Assembly: GCA_027422505.1 (NCBI GenBank)
Contig: JAPQWV010000002.1
Coordinates: 28,684,501-28,748,500, forward strand
DNA: 64,000 bases
Direction of reading: 5' to 3'
From: Craterostigma plantagineum
Lineage: Eukaryota > Streptophyta > Magnoliopsida > Lamiales > Linderniaceae
Part shown: positions 12,401 through 25,969 of the stretch, in pieces
Position numbering within the stretch: the stretch's first letter is position 1
Layout: the number at the start of each line of letters is the position of its first letter
Translations under genes and position numbers: made by a program
Notes under the pieces: model-generated
Databases searched by the model: none
What the model saw: the letters and a program-made list of their open reading frames with translations, nothing else
Told to the model about the DNA's origin: nothing

Positions 12401-12758
12401 CATTTTAATACAAGAACAAAGCAGATACCCTAACAGATAAACTCTACAACATCAAGGAATAAATTTGGCTCTCCGCATTCATATGGGCCATGTTTTCCTC
12501 TAAGAGCAAATCAATAGGCCAATAGATCATCTCGGTGAAGAAAACAAACAAGCAGGCATACAAAGAGGGACATCTGATTACCAAATCGCAGTTGCTCCTT
12601 TCAAAGTCCAGAATTTTAATTGCCACGATCTCATTCAAAGGGACACAGAGCGCACGATGGACCGAAGCACTAGCTCCATTTCCGACCTCTTCGTACAGAG
12701 TGTAATGTTCTGATCCGATTGGATACTTTTTCTTCTCCTTCTCCTTCTCTTTCTCCAT
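8514..12758 (-). CDS. STE20/germinal-centre-like protein kinase (BLUS1/FRAY-like), with one in-frame TGA
   Basis: Nineteen exons can be placed with correct splice sites and phases: 12758-12582, 12226-11972, 11887-11763, 11606-11562, 11466-11385, 11293-11225, 11147-10977, 10882-10817, 10517-10449, 10370-10233, 10155-10106, 10030-9860, 9774-9677, 9601-9495, 9369-9328, 9223-9101, 8998-8888, 8745-8684, 8580-8514. They sum to 676 codons. The kinase domain is complete: glycine loop [23 protein letters not shown] lysine, HRDVKAGNIL, DFG, and MAPEV. It is followed by the family-typical [19 protein letters not shown] and a coiled-coil tail ([15 protein letters not shown]). Relatives include BLUS1 of stomatal blue-light signalling, but this copy looks closer to the broader plant FRAY-like group. 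Codon 390 (10262-10260) is TGA. Intron 13 (after exon 9774-9677) uses a GC-AG border. Confidence 0.88.
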
Positions 12759-13950
12759 CACTGCACTCACGAAAGCACAACGAGCACGCGATATCAAAAG
12801 CGAAACTAGCAATTCAGCAGAAATCAACACTCATTCCAGCTAATTATCCAGCACAAAATAACTTCTCAAAAGGAGCAAAAAAATAACATCCTCTCAGAAA
12901 AGTTCAGCCTCTTCTCCCCCGAGACGTTCTCGCAATTTTTAGGAAGCTTAACGTAAATCCGTTTGCATGTGATGTCAAATCGGAATCAATTAATGCGCAA
13001 AAAAGGTGGCGATCACGGGGACGAGGTGGAGCGATTCACACAATAAACCACAAAATTGAAGATGCATTTATAAATGGTAACAATATAAATTCAGCGAAAC
13101 TTGTAAAAATAGTAAATGCGCCATTTTACCCTTCGGAAGCGGACGTTTATTGCACGGAGAATGCGCTGATGAGATATTTATATTTCTCAGCAGAAAAGGA
13201 GAGATATGTTTGTGGATTATGATGATGAGTCGATGACGAAAAGGTTTGTTAATTTTTCACGTCTAAAGAATTTTCAAGCGAGGAAAAGGAGGAAAAAGAT
13301 CACAGCTGATATTTGGAGGGATGGAGGCTTTGTTTTTTTCGTATTTTATGTTATGTATTTACATTTCCACTACGGCGATAAGTGCAACGAGAACCTTTTA
13401 CTTCTGTTCTGTATATTTGTATTTTAAGTTCCCGTGTTTGGGAAAACCTCAGACCATTGATTGCGTTACATAATGAATAACACGAGTTTCTTGTATAATA
13501 TGATATTATTATTATTTTACAGTAATAAAAAATTAGAAAAATATTTGACGAGTTTGGTTTAATATGAGAGGCTTCGTTATAATTACTAAAGTTAAGGTGG
13601 TTGACCCTTCTAAATTTGCTCTGGAGATTTGGAACGTTTCTGCAAGTCCAAAGGGATTGGGACAGAAGTTATTGAATCAATATTAAATTATCAAATAGAA
13701 TATAATATTACCAGCGCTAGTCTCGGCATTACTTGGCATTAATTTTTTCTGGTCTTAAATTACCAAATAGAATATAATATATTACCAGCGGCAGACCCGA
13801 TATTTACTTTTTAGTTAGTTGTTATTTTATTGGCATAATAATTTAATGGCATCTTCAATGTAATACGATGGTGTGAATATCACGGGTCTTATTTAGCCTT
13901 TTTCATTTGCACGTCACAAGTAATGTGGACTAAATAGTTTATTAATCATG
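12759..13950. other. Kinase upstream region and intergenic DNA
   Basis: The stretch just above the start codon holds the kinase 5' leader and promoter. From about 13200 on I see only AT-rich sequence with no gene. Confidence 0.5.
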
Positions 13951-13959
13951 TTTTATCTT

Positions 13960-14358
13960 GGGAAATTTACAGAAAAAATACCTAATTATATAAAAAGTTG
14001 TAAGTCGGTATCCTGTCAATATTTCTTATATGTAGGTACCTATTAGAATAAATGCTTTGCACATTGGTACCAGTCCCGCCGCAAGGTACGTCATATAACA
14101 TATTTAGGTACCATAGAGAAACGTATTGTGGTACCTAATATAGTGAGAAATGGTACATCCTACAACATATTAAGATGGCGTATAGAAATGATATAGGTAC
14201 CATATAAACGCGTGTTGTGGTACGTAATGCACATCTAGGTACGTCAAGACTGGAAAAATGATACACATTGTCAAACGTGTACTTATATAAAAAAATTTCT
14301 GACATGGATACTGACTTGCAAATTTTTTACTAAATAAGTATTTTTCTGTAGATTCACC
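13960..14358. mobile_element. GTACC-rich MITE, copy 1 (9-bp duplication TTTTATCTT)
   Basis: A 399-bp non-coding element flanked by identical TTTTATCTT at 13951-13959 and 14359-14367. Its ends are inverted repeats: GGGAAATTTACAGAAAAAAT at the left, and GGTGAATCTACAGAAAAATA at the right when reversed. The interior is full of GGTACC, GTACC and ACGTA motifs. A 9-bp duplication suggests Mutator-type transposition. Two relatives lie at 34447 and 49216. Confidence 0.8.
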
Positions 14359-14569
14359 TTTTATCTTTTTCTTTAATATCACAATGATTATTTCCACTAA
14401 AAAAAGGTGGAATGTGTACTATTTTTGCCGAAAGGAAAACGAATATTATGATAATACTGGTTATAATATTGATTTAATGAAGCTTTATTATTATCTATAT
14501 GGTATAGAATAGAGATAAGATATCAAAACGTAAATAAGACTTCTATTAAGTTCTTCTCATATCGTTACA

Positions 14570-15480
14570 CTGAAGGAATCGAACCTATTTATAGGAGAAA
14601 ATATAGCTAACGTGTCAAATCCATTAAATGACATCCACTAACTACTAACCATTAGCTACATTCATAATACTCCCCATTGAATGTCTATTTAATGATATGG
14701 ATGTCTCAAAACCTTACTGAAAAAACCACATGGGAAAAACCACAGTGAAGGAAAAAAGAGTGCACTCATATTTACTCCACCTGATATTAATATTATTTCA
14801 AATCCCGAAGTCTTCGAACTCCAATTGATGTACCAATTTTCTAAAAATTATAGGAGGAAGTGCTTTAATAATCTGCGAGATTTTCGCTAGATCGCACTTG
14901 TTGTACATCAGTATCACCATTTTTATCTAAATCGTGCGTAAAGAAAATTTTCGGTGAAATATTTTTGTTCTATCACCTTTGATATATCCGTTTTTTAATT
15001 GGACGATGCACGCCGCATTATCTTCATATAATATCGTTGGAAGTAGTTTCTTCGATAATAAAATGCAAGTTTGTTGTATATGTTGAATCACCGATCGCAA
15101 CCAAGTCGGTGAATAGATGTTTGTGCCCACACATGTGATTACTTATGCCCGTGTCGAGATACCACGCGTTTTCATTTTTTGGACCTTCTTTGTTTACCTC
15201 AACACTATATCATTGTTCTCCACCTTTTCTTCTTCGGTAAGATTCACATTTTCGTTCACCTTTTTCCGATGTAATGCTCTCTTGCATACGTAATTATAAC
15301 AATTGATGTAGGCGCGATTTGACCATCTCCTCGATGACATACGATGTGGTGTGTATGCATTGCATGTCTTCTTTGAGCGCTAATTTCATCTGTAGGGTCT
15401 CGTCTAGAGACTGTCTTTTCTTTTCCATTCGTTGCTTGTGAGCTTCGAGTGAACCAGAAAATTCATCGAGCTAAAAAATC
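14570..15480 (-). mobile_element. Ty1/copia retrotransposon relic, internally deleted
   Basis: Read on the minus strand, 15180-15120 encodes AWYLDTG and SNHMCG, the copia protease region. This is joined within a few codons to SPTWLRSVIQHIQQ and LPTILYEDNAACIVQLKNGY (about 15110-14980), the copia RNase H region. Integrase and reverse transcriptase are therefore missing between them. Stops follow and the 3' part is decayed down to about 14570. No terminal repeats could be paired. Confidence 0.75.
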
Positions 15481-18153
<2,673 letters not shown>

Positions 18154-18349
18154 TTAAATTGATCGGACTTTTATTTACAATACTTGAATAATCCATTATT
18201 TGTGTGCTTTTTTCTCTTCCGTATTTGAAATTGTAATGGCTTCCATTCTTTTTTATTTTATTTTGTTGTAGTTGAATAAATAAAGTGGGAATTATAGTTT
18301 GATGTTTGTTTTTTGTTCTTATTATTTGATATTGACCAAGCAGCACATG

Positions 18350-18695
18350 TAGGGATGCAAACAAATCGAATCGACCACAATATTATATCCGTATGCGGAT
18401 CACAATCGAATACGAACATTCGAATATTTAATCGAATATTCAATTCGAATTTCGAACATTTTTTATTCAAAGTAATCTTTTGTTTTCTATTTAATAAAAT
18501 ATGAACAATATCATATTTAAAATATATACTGGATTATAATGAGTTATATTTTTATACATACATTGAATTATAATATATTATATTTAGTTGTTTATTGAAT
18601 TATCATATATCATATAAATAGATATTATTATACTATATTTTGTATTAAATTATTCGAATCGAATTATTAGATAAATATTCGAATCGTTCGGCACC
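18350..18695. mobile_element. Degenerate hAT-like MITE
   Basis: The left end TAGGGATGCAAACAAATCGA is a common plant hAT-MITE terminus. The interior is rich in CGAATATTCGAAT-type palindromes, and CGAATCG recurs at the right. The matching right terminus is not found, so the element is probably truncated there. Confidence 0.45.
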
Positions 18696-19476
18696 ACATG
18701 AACTGGGCTCACCAACTTCCTATCCACGAGGCTTATGCATGCAAAAGCTTGGGTTGATTCTTCGGCCTACAATAACGATTGATGATCTAGCCGAGGCTAC
18801 GATGCATTGCTGCCGTTCCTCAACAGCTCGTCGATGGCCCCATCCATGGGCTTGTCGAGGTTCACGCCATGGGCTCGTTGGGTGGTGGGTGTGGCTCGAC
18901 GATGGGCTTTGGTGGGTCGGTGGAATGCCTCCATGCAAGTTTTTTGCTAGGGGATTTTGTAAAACGCCGTTTGTGCCTTCCCTCACTAAGTATTTTTCGA
19001 GGGGAGACATATTTTCAAAAGGTTACAGCTCTTTCTAAAAGTTTTTGACCACACACCTTAGCGATGAGCCTTTACAATATATTTCAAGTTTTCGAATAAT
19101 CGCATGTTTTGTCCAAAGTTATACCCCTTCGTGAAAATTGCACCCAACAATCTTAAAACGATATTGAGAATTGTTTATAGCATTTTCATATATATATGGC
19201 ATATGAATATCGATGGTTATTCCACAAAGAAGACAAGAGTGCCAAAAATCAGTACCTTCGACGTAACAACAAATATATTACAAAATTTTACGAATCATGA
19301 AATATATTACAAAATTTTAATCCAATACAAACTATATAGTAACAACACATAAGTATGTTTGCTTAATGAATTCTTAATATTCTGTTCCACCACCAAATGT
19401 GAACTCGTAATCAACGTACTTGCTTGGACTTTTCTGTATTTGACATCCAATTTCTATCAACACCCATCTTAAACTA

Positions 19477-19648
19477 ACTAACATATTTTTAATATCATTC
19501 GTACGTGCTCTTTGATATACATAGATCAATCTACATTACACTACTGTTATTTTCTAATCCGATGACTAACATATTTTTAATATCATTCGTACGTGCTCTT
19601 TGACATACATAGATCAATCTACACTACTGTTATTTTCTAATCCGATGA
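19477..19648. repeat. Tandem duplication, two units of about 85 bp
   Basis: Two successive near-identical units each contain CATTCGTACGTGCTCTTTGA and TGTTATTTTCTAATCCGATG. They differ by a few bases and a short deletion, so this is a fairly recent tandem duplication. Confidence 0.85.
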
Positions 19649-20567
19649 CAATATTCGTTCGGCCGTCTAAGTTTGAACTCATTTTCAGGCCTTTCATCCT
19701 TTACAGAGGACCCCTACACTTCTAAGTATTTTGCGAGGGCCGATATAAACCTCTTTCTGAAAGTATTTAATCTTTACAATATATTTCAGGTCTCCAAATA
19801 ATCCCATCTTTGCAAAGTATACCCCTTCGCGAAAGGTCTCTCTTACTTTGAAAGGTCGCACCGTTTCATGAATGTTCGTACCTCTTTGTAGAAGGTTATA
19901 ACTTTTCCGAAATTCAGAGGTTTCCATTAAAGTTCGTGACTTTTTGTGAGGTTGTATCACTTCTCAAAGCATCAACCCTCTTTGTGAGATACACCTCTTC
20001 GTACCACACACAAAGGTGCCGTTTCTTGTAAGAGGTGAAAGGTTGTTCACAAAGAGAGTCCCAAAACATCGATTGAGTTCGTTAGTCTCGTAATTTGGAG
20101 TGCTCATATTATGAATGCTTGTCGCCGTATCTTGGAAAACGATTCGCGTATTTCAAGAAGCTCGGTGCACCCATTGCGGGACAATGTATCTTAAGAACTT
20201 AGCGTCTAACGCTAGGCTCGACAATAAAATCAATTTACATCCCGCATGCAATCAATATATAAGATAGACGTAGAGAATTGCACCTAACAATCTTGAAACG
20301 ATATTGGGAATTGTTTATAGCACTTCCGCAGAGAAGACAAGATCCAACAATCGTATATTGTTATAGTGCCAAAGATCAGTACCTTACGTGTATACAATGA
20401 TCGTTTGCTAGTAAATAGTTAACTTAATTTTGTGCTAGATGAAATTTTTATACTCTGCTCCACCACCAAATGTGAACTCGTAATAAACGTACTGGCCTGG
20501 ACTTTTTTGTATTTATACCCAATTTCCATCAACACACATCCTAAACTAACTCACACATATTTTTTTA

Positions 20568-20877
20568 CGCAAAATTATAAAAATGGGTTACTAAGTATTC
20601 CATTTCTTTTATTTTGGGTCACTATGTTTGCCAGTTACAAAACTAGGTCAAGTATGTAGTTAGTAACAAAATTGGGTCACTGGTTACAAAACTAGGTCAC
20701 TAAGTATGAATATAGTTACAAATTTCGTCATTAAAGTATATAAAATAATAAAAAAGAGGTCAGTGACCCAATTTTGTTACTATATACATACTTAATGACC
20801 TAGTTTTGTAACTGTCAAACATAGTGACCCAAAATCGAAAATTGACATACTTAGTGACCCATTTTTATAATTCTCCC
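20568..20877. mobile_element. Inverted-repeat MITE inside the duplicated block
   Basis: Long imperfect inverted arms (AAATTATAAAAATGGGTTAC at the left; its reverse near 20845-20875) carry repeated ACTAGGTCACTAAGTATG-type units. The older duplicate copy near 19480 lacks this insertion and so gives the empty site. The T-rich flanks (TTTTTTTA / TTTTTTAT) may be the target duplication. Confidence 0.6.
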
Positions 20878-21211
20878 TTTTTTATAATCATTCGTACGTG
20901 CTCTTCGGTTTACATAGAACTACTGTTATTTTCTAATCCAGTAACAATATTTATTCGGCCATTTTAAGCTTGAAGAACTTATTTTCAGGCCTTTCAGCCT
21001 TATAGAGGACTCCTACACTTCTAAGTATTTTTCGTGGGGCGACATATTTTCAAAAGGTTACACCTCTTTCTGAAAGTTTTTGATCACACACCTTAGCGAT
21101 TGAGAAGACAAGATCCAAAAATTGTATATTATTAATATAGTGCCAAACATCAGTACCTTCGACGTATACAAATGATCGTTTTGCCAATAAATAATTAACA
21201 TAATTAATTAA

Positions 21212-21454
21212 TTAATGCAATCCTGGACTTCCCTTTCTGCAAAGTGGTCCTTTGTTAATGCAAGGCGATGGACCACTGTGATAAAAATCACCTTTCGGGA
21301 GCATGCTGAATAAGAATTCCTGCTCAGGGTCGTAATGCATAAAAGATTCTTCATTATTCTTCAATGTTAAATCAGGCCTTGCTTCTGTATGAATAAACAA
21401 CGTTGCAAAAAATAGTGCAACTGCACAGAGAAATATGTTGTGATAAGACTTCAT
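21212..21454 (-). CDS. Small secreted peptide precursor, 80 residues
   Basis: A single-exon reading frame starts at 21454. The N-terminus KSYHNIFLCAVALFFATLF is a clear signal peptide. The mature part is charged and ends with LPKGDFYHSGPSPCINKG and PLCRKGSPGLH, holding two cysteines and an SGPS core. The LPKG...SGPS pattern recalls IDA-like and PIP-type plant signalling peptides, but the canonical C-terminal core of neither is present, so no family is assigned. A TATA-like element sits about 70 bp upstream, which supports a real gene. The processed product and receptor are unknown. Confidence 0.6.
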   Translation of the reverse strand: MKSYHNIFLCAVALFFATLFIHTEARPDLTLKNNEESFMHYDPEQEFLFSMLPKGDFYHSGPSPCINKGPLCRKGSPGLH

Positions 21455-21520
21455 CGATGTTAGTCTTCTTGTTTAGGGTTTTCTATTCATATATTTTATT
21501 CTGGTAGACTCTATTGTTGT

Positions 21521-21530
21521 CATATATAGG
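21521..21530 (-). promoter_or_regulatory. TATA box (CCTATATATG) of the small peptide gene
   Basis: It lies on the minus strand about 70 bp upstream of the ATG at 21454. Confidence 0.5.
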
Positions 21531-22072
21531 TGGGAAGTTGTGTGTGATATCTTGTTTGTGTTTGACCGGTAATTATTTTTCTTTTCCATATTGATTATTA
21601 ATTTAAATCGGTAAGATTATGCCCCATCAAGAAGAACCTTGACCACATATTGTCTCCATACTAAGAATATCCCTGCAATTTTTTTTTCCAGTTGTTCATT
21701 TGTTCTTTTGTGGTTGATTGTTATTTAATTGTTTATTCCTTCCAATGTAAATTACTCATTTAGATTTGTGAGATTATGGTATTCAGTTTTTTGCATGATG
21801 TATTAAGAACTGCTGGTCACGTATTATGTATGTATTATATGTCTATATACTAAGAAAACTCTCCAAATTTAAATATTCTTTTCTTGAGCAAAACTATTTT
21901 CATTATATATATTTTATAAGTTTTATTTTTTTAGTATTAAAGAAGTATTAACATACGAGTTTTTAATAAAAAAATTAATACTTTTCTTATTGGAAATAAA
22001 AATAGGTTTAAGATTTCACATTTTAATACTTGTATTGCATTTCTCTTTCTGTATGAATAAACAACGTTGCAA
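21531..22072. other. AT-rich spacer ending in a 26-bp copy of the peptide gene
   Basis: Nothing coding was found. Its last 26 bases (22047-22072) repeat exactly 21383-21408 from the small peptide coding region, immediately before ClpC homology starts. Confidence 0.6.
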
Positions 22073-22148
22073 TCTGTTAAGGTCCCTGAGCCCATCGTCG
22101 ACGAAACGATTCAGATTGTTAAAGGGCTCCGAGAGCGCTATGAGATTC

Positions 22149-22632
22149 TGTTGTTTTTATTTTTATGTATATGTGAGGTGGAATGCGTAGAGAGAGCAGA
22201 AACAAAAATCTTTTTCTCACAAAAGAACGAATCTCTTCTTCGTTACTATTTTCTCATGCAAGCAACGTGGTTTTTCCACTGAGCTTTTTTCTATCTTATC
22301 TTACTCACACTAAACCCACGTTACATGCTCTTCTCTATATAATATTTTTGGCTCACTCCCCCACTCTCTTACATGCGTCTATATGCTTATTTATAGTGCG
22401 AAACAATCACTACAAAACAAACAAAGAAAAGTCTAAGTTGCTTTATTTTTTTCTTAGATCCGATCTTGATTTGTAGTATTTTTCTTCATTCGCGTGCAAA
22501 CTTTCCGGCGCAGTATACTTTCCTTTTTTTCTTGTGTCCTTGTGCAATTATTGGAGGGATTACGTTGCCTTCCTTTTTTTATTATTTTTCCTTAATTTTC
22601 CTTGTGGGGCTTGATTGAGATTATCACCAACA
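22149..22632 (-). repeat. 3' LTR of the retrotransposon
   Basis: 484 bp, paired with 25970-26482. The terminal dinucleotides are TG and CA, read on the minus strand. Confidence 0.93.
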
Positions 22633-24269
22633 AATTCCCCCCTAATCTCAATCTTCCTTCGGTCTTTCACCATCTTTAAACTTAACTCTTTTTCGTCTGT
22701 CGTATGTCGCGGCTCGCCATTTGCTGTCTCGAACCGCTTTCACACACTTCGTTTTAGTACTTACCTGTCGAACTGTGTTCTACGCCTCTTTGGCTTTCGT
22801 ACCGTCAATACGTGCTTTCGCTGTCTGTGACACGCTCAAATACTAGCAAGTGTACTAGGTCGTGCAAGTAGTATAAAACGGACGAAGTCCGAGTATCGAT
22901 CCACGAAGACAGCTCGATTAATTCTAAGATAATATTTCTAATTCTAATTTAGAGTAAGGGGATTTTTATAGTTTTAATGATTTGATTAAAAGAAATAAAA
23001 GACAAATAATAAAATAAGCGCAAATAAAATAGGTGAGGATAAAACAGTAGATGACGACGTGATTAAGACACATGCTCGGCACGAAATATTCCTACGTCTT
23101 CATGCAATATCATCTATCTAATCAACATGAATCAAGTCAAGGTAGAATTTCCTAATATATGTGCTACCCGTTATTCACGTAACTAGCAACCCTACGTAAA
23201 TAGAGAACCAATCAACTAAATGTCTATATGACTGTAGTTCCTATACGTGCATTGGATCTTCGTGAAATTCCCCGAGTTTAGACGCTTTCGGCGCCTAAGG
23301 TCTCGGAAACCACACAAATACGAAACCGAATTCCATCTCTGGTCGGTTTTACGTAGTGGTATTCAATGTTTTGTTCTAATCGGTTTAATCACTTAGTCCG
23401 TCTCATAAACCAATCAATAATCATACGCATGGAGGCCAATCACACGTATGGATATGAAGCGCAAACAAAGAATACATAACTTAAATCATATGATTAAATA
23501 AGATAATAATAGCATTAATACGTAGTCATAATCCGACCTCACACGGCCTCAATCACAAAAGAAATTAGCCTAGCATATTAATATATGAAACGACAAAGAA
23601 TAAAAAAAAAACATTGTCGAAAACGAAATATTAAGAAGGTAAGAAATCCGTCCTTTTACGGTGCTCGCGTTGTCTCGCTCTCGGCCGTCTTCCTTCGTAG
23701 CTGTAAATAATTCTCCGCTGTCGTTCCTTTTTTTTTCGCTGTGCCAAGGCTCCCAGACGTCGAAGTCTGCCCTTTTTAATTCGCAGACGTGCCCTTTATA
23801 TAGACATCTATTTCACCAACTAACTCCCCATATTTTATCGAACTTTCCCATATAAAATATTAGACTTTCCATCCTTGAAGCACGGCTCCAGCATATGAAT
23901 ATTCTAATTTTGGATGTGACTACTCGGTCAAGACTCAAGAGGTGTTGACTTGTTTCTCTTTTACCGTGCATGTGCAAACCGTAAAGGCATGCCAATATTT
24001 GATTTAGTCTTGCTCTTCACGTGTGTAGCGGCCAAAGGAATAGGAGAGTCTAGTAAATTTGCAAAGCTGCCCCAAACATTATAGAAAATTGCAAGAAAAT
24101 CCCCAAGATTCAAATCATTCCAAAGATGCCCTTATTTTTCCTTCGTCGCTCTCGTTTCCTCGGAAATCTATCGAAAAAAAATTTACATAAATATAGGATA
24201 TTCGAGAGGAAAATTTTGGTAAATAACGATCGAAAAGTCATTTTATGGATAATAAAATTACGTAAAATC

Positions 24270-25534
24270 CTAACTTATCAGTGTGCTTCTTCTATCTTGC
24301 TCGACCGTCCACTTTCCTTCTTGGACCACCTTCGCCTTTTGGCTAGTTTCTTCTAACGTGTTCTTCTTTTCGAACGGCTCCTGCATAAATAATATATTGT
24401 TGTCGAATCTCGACAACCCCGGGATCATCAGCTTCTTATCGTTAATATAATAAATATTTTTCTCTTTTTTCATCCTCGTGACGTAGCCCGTCAGCAGGCT
24501 CGTCGTCTCATCGCTAGCATCGGGCGTGTCGAACCTTTCGTACTCCTTAACGTGCTTCTTCTCATTTATGACCTTCACGGGAGCAGTTTTGTATTGCGCC
24601 ACCTCGTTTATCGTGAGTACATCGATCTCATTTACGACCTCCTCCGTAACTTCTTTGCGGTTTTCGTCGATCTCTTTTTTCTTCAGATTTTGTTTATCGT
24701 CTACCGCCTCGAGGGTCTCCTTGTTCATCGTCGCGATTTCGTCTTTCTCATCCGCCTCTAATTTGCTGGCGAGCTTGGTTCGACTCCTCAAGATATTCAT
24801 GTAGGTCTCGAGTTTGTCCTCGCCTCAATCCATTCTTTTACCTCTTTTTCTTTCTGGCGCGCTTTTTCCGTGCTAACGCGCTCCGTCTCTTTAGGGCTGA
24901 CCTCATTAGGTTCCCCGATCTTCTGTCTATTGACTTCTTCGCCAGTCTTTCGCATGGCCTCCGTCGTGGCTACAACGATCGTCTCTTTCACGCTGCGCTT
25001 CTGGTTATCTCTCCGCATGGCTTCTTCATCATGCATGGTTGTCCCTTCAACTGCCTCAACGCCTTTCTCGGATACTGTCTCATGTGTCTCTATGACTTTC
25101 TCGTTCGCCTCGTGGTTATAAGCTTCCTCCGACGACGTGTGCATGGCGTCGTCAATCGTGTTTTTCATCTCACCGACATTCTCGGATGTCTTCACGTCGA
25201 TCTCCTCGACTTTCTCAGGTGGTTGTCGTGGCGGTGTTTCTTCGACCGCTTCCTCTTTCTCGAGCTCCTCTTCGTTTGGAACTCTTTTTTTCTTTTCTTC
25301 TTCCACAGGCTCCTCGGCCTTTGGATATATTTCCCCCTCTTCATCGCTGTCGGCTTTCATCTTTGATGATACGCCTTCTTCTTTTCCCATCTCGGGTTTT
25401 GGTCGTGGTTCATCATTTCTTTTCCACCACTGGCTCAGCGTGATCTTTATCACGCTCGCTCTCCACGACACGAGCTCCCTCTTCTCGTACGGGTTCGCAC
25501 TCAGCGTTCTTCTCGTCCTCCTTCGTCGTTTCAA
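24270..25534 (-). CDS. Charged Glu/Lys-rich region downstream of Gag, in two frames
   Basis: Two frames (25534-24797 and 24800-24270) together encode about 420 residues dominated by Glu, Lys, Val and Thr. The first overlaps the end of Gag in another frame and the second starts as the first ends. The second contains one less biased stretch, KKLMIPGLSRFDNNILFMQE. It resembles no pol domain. It could be an extended, frameshifted Gag tail or captured sequence; its function is unknown. Confidence 0.5.
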
Positions 25535-25967
25535 GTTCGCCCAGTTTTTGTGGCTGAAATTGATTGGTGTAATCAGTGTCTTTGTACGCTTTCTCCAACA
25601 GATTCCAGGCTTCCTTGGCTTTTCTAGTTGCGCCTATCGCTCCGAAACCGGTAAGATCTAACGCCTCTAAGATGAGAAGGACCGCGAGACCATTTTCTCT
25701 GACGGCGGCTCCCAACGTCTTCCGTTGCGACTTTGTATACTTCGTCGCATCGGTTGAATATCTATCTTTGACTATTTCCCATAAGCCTTGCGATTTGAAT
25801 AGAGCTTTCATTTCGATGCTCCACCTTGCGTAGTTATTTTCGGTGAGTTGCGGGATTAACATGTGGATAAATAATATCCGCTTCGACACCATCGGCACCA
25901 TCGGCTCTGGCGACATCGACTCTGTCGGCGCTAACGGCTCCGTTGACACCATCGGCTCTGATACCAT
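25413..25967 (-). CDS. Retrotransposon Gag (copia UBN2-type)
   Basis: The ATG at 25967-25965 overlaps the primer-binding site, so the first residues MVSEP are encoded by it. A repeat of SEPMVSTEP-type peptides is followed by LTENNYARWSIEMKALFKSQ, then ILEALDLTGFGAIGATRKAK and EAWNLLEKAY. These are the typical copia Gag (DUF4219/UBN2) signatures. The frame ends in a Glu/Lys-rich tail at 25413 and overlaps the next frame. Gag forms the particle that packages the element RNA. Confidence 0.8.
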   Translation of the reverse strand: MVSEPMVSTEPLAPTESMSPEPMVPMVSKRILFIHMLIPQLTENNYARWSIEMKALFKSQGLWEIVKDRYSTDATKYTKSQRKTLGAAVRENGLAVLLILEALDLTGFGAIGATRKAKEAWNLLEKAYKDTDYTNQFQPQKLGELETTKEDEKNAECEPVREEGARVVESERDKDHAEPVVEKK

Positions 25968-25969
25968 TT

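Larger units (their letters stand above)
18696..21211. repeat. Block of diverged duplicated repeats
   Basis: Segments recur within this block. About 18985-19070 matches 21010-21105 (ACTTCTAAGTATTTTTCG through ACCACACACCTTAGCGAT). About 19375-19520 matches 20450-20570 plus 20885-20960 (CCACCACCAAATGTGAACTC onward). The middle part is full of TTCG-type short repeats. I see no coding capacity and cannot name the parent element; a decayed retrotransposon is possible. Confidence 0.5.

Noticed and set aside
25137..25661. A 174-residue plus-strand Ser/Phe-rich frame
   Set aside because: It is the antisense shadow of the Glu/Lys-rich retrotransposon region.
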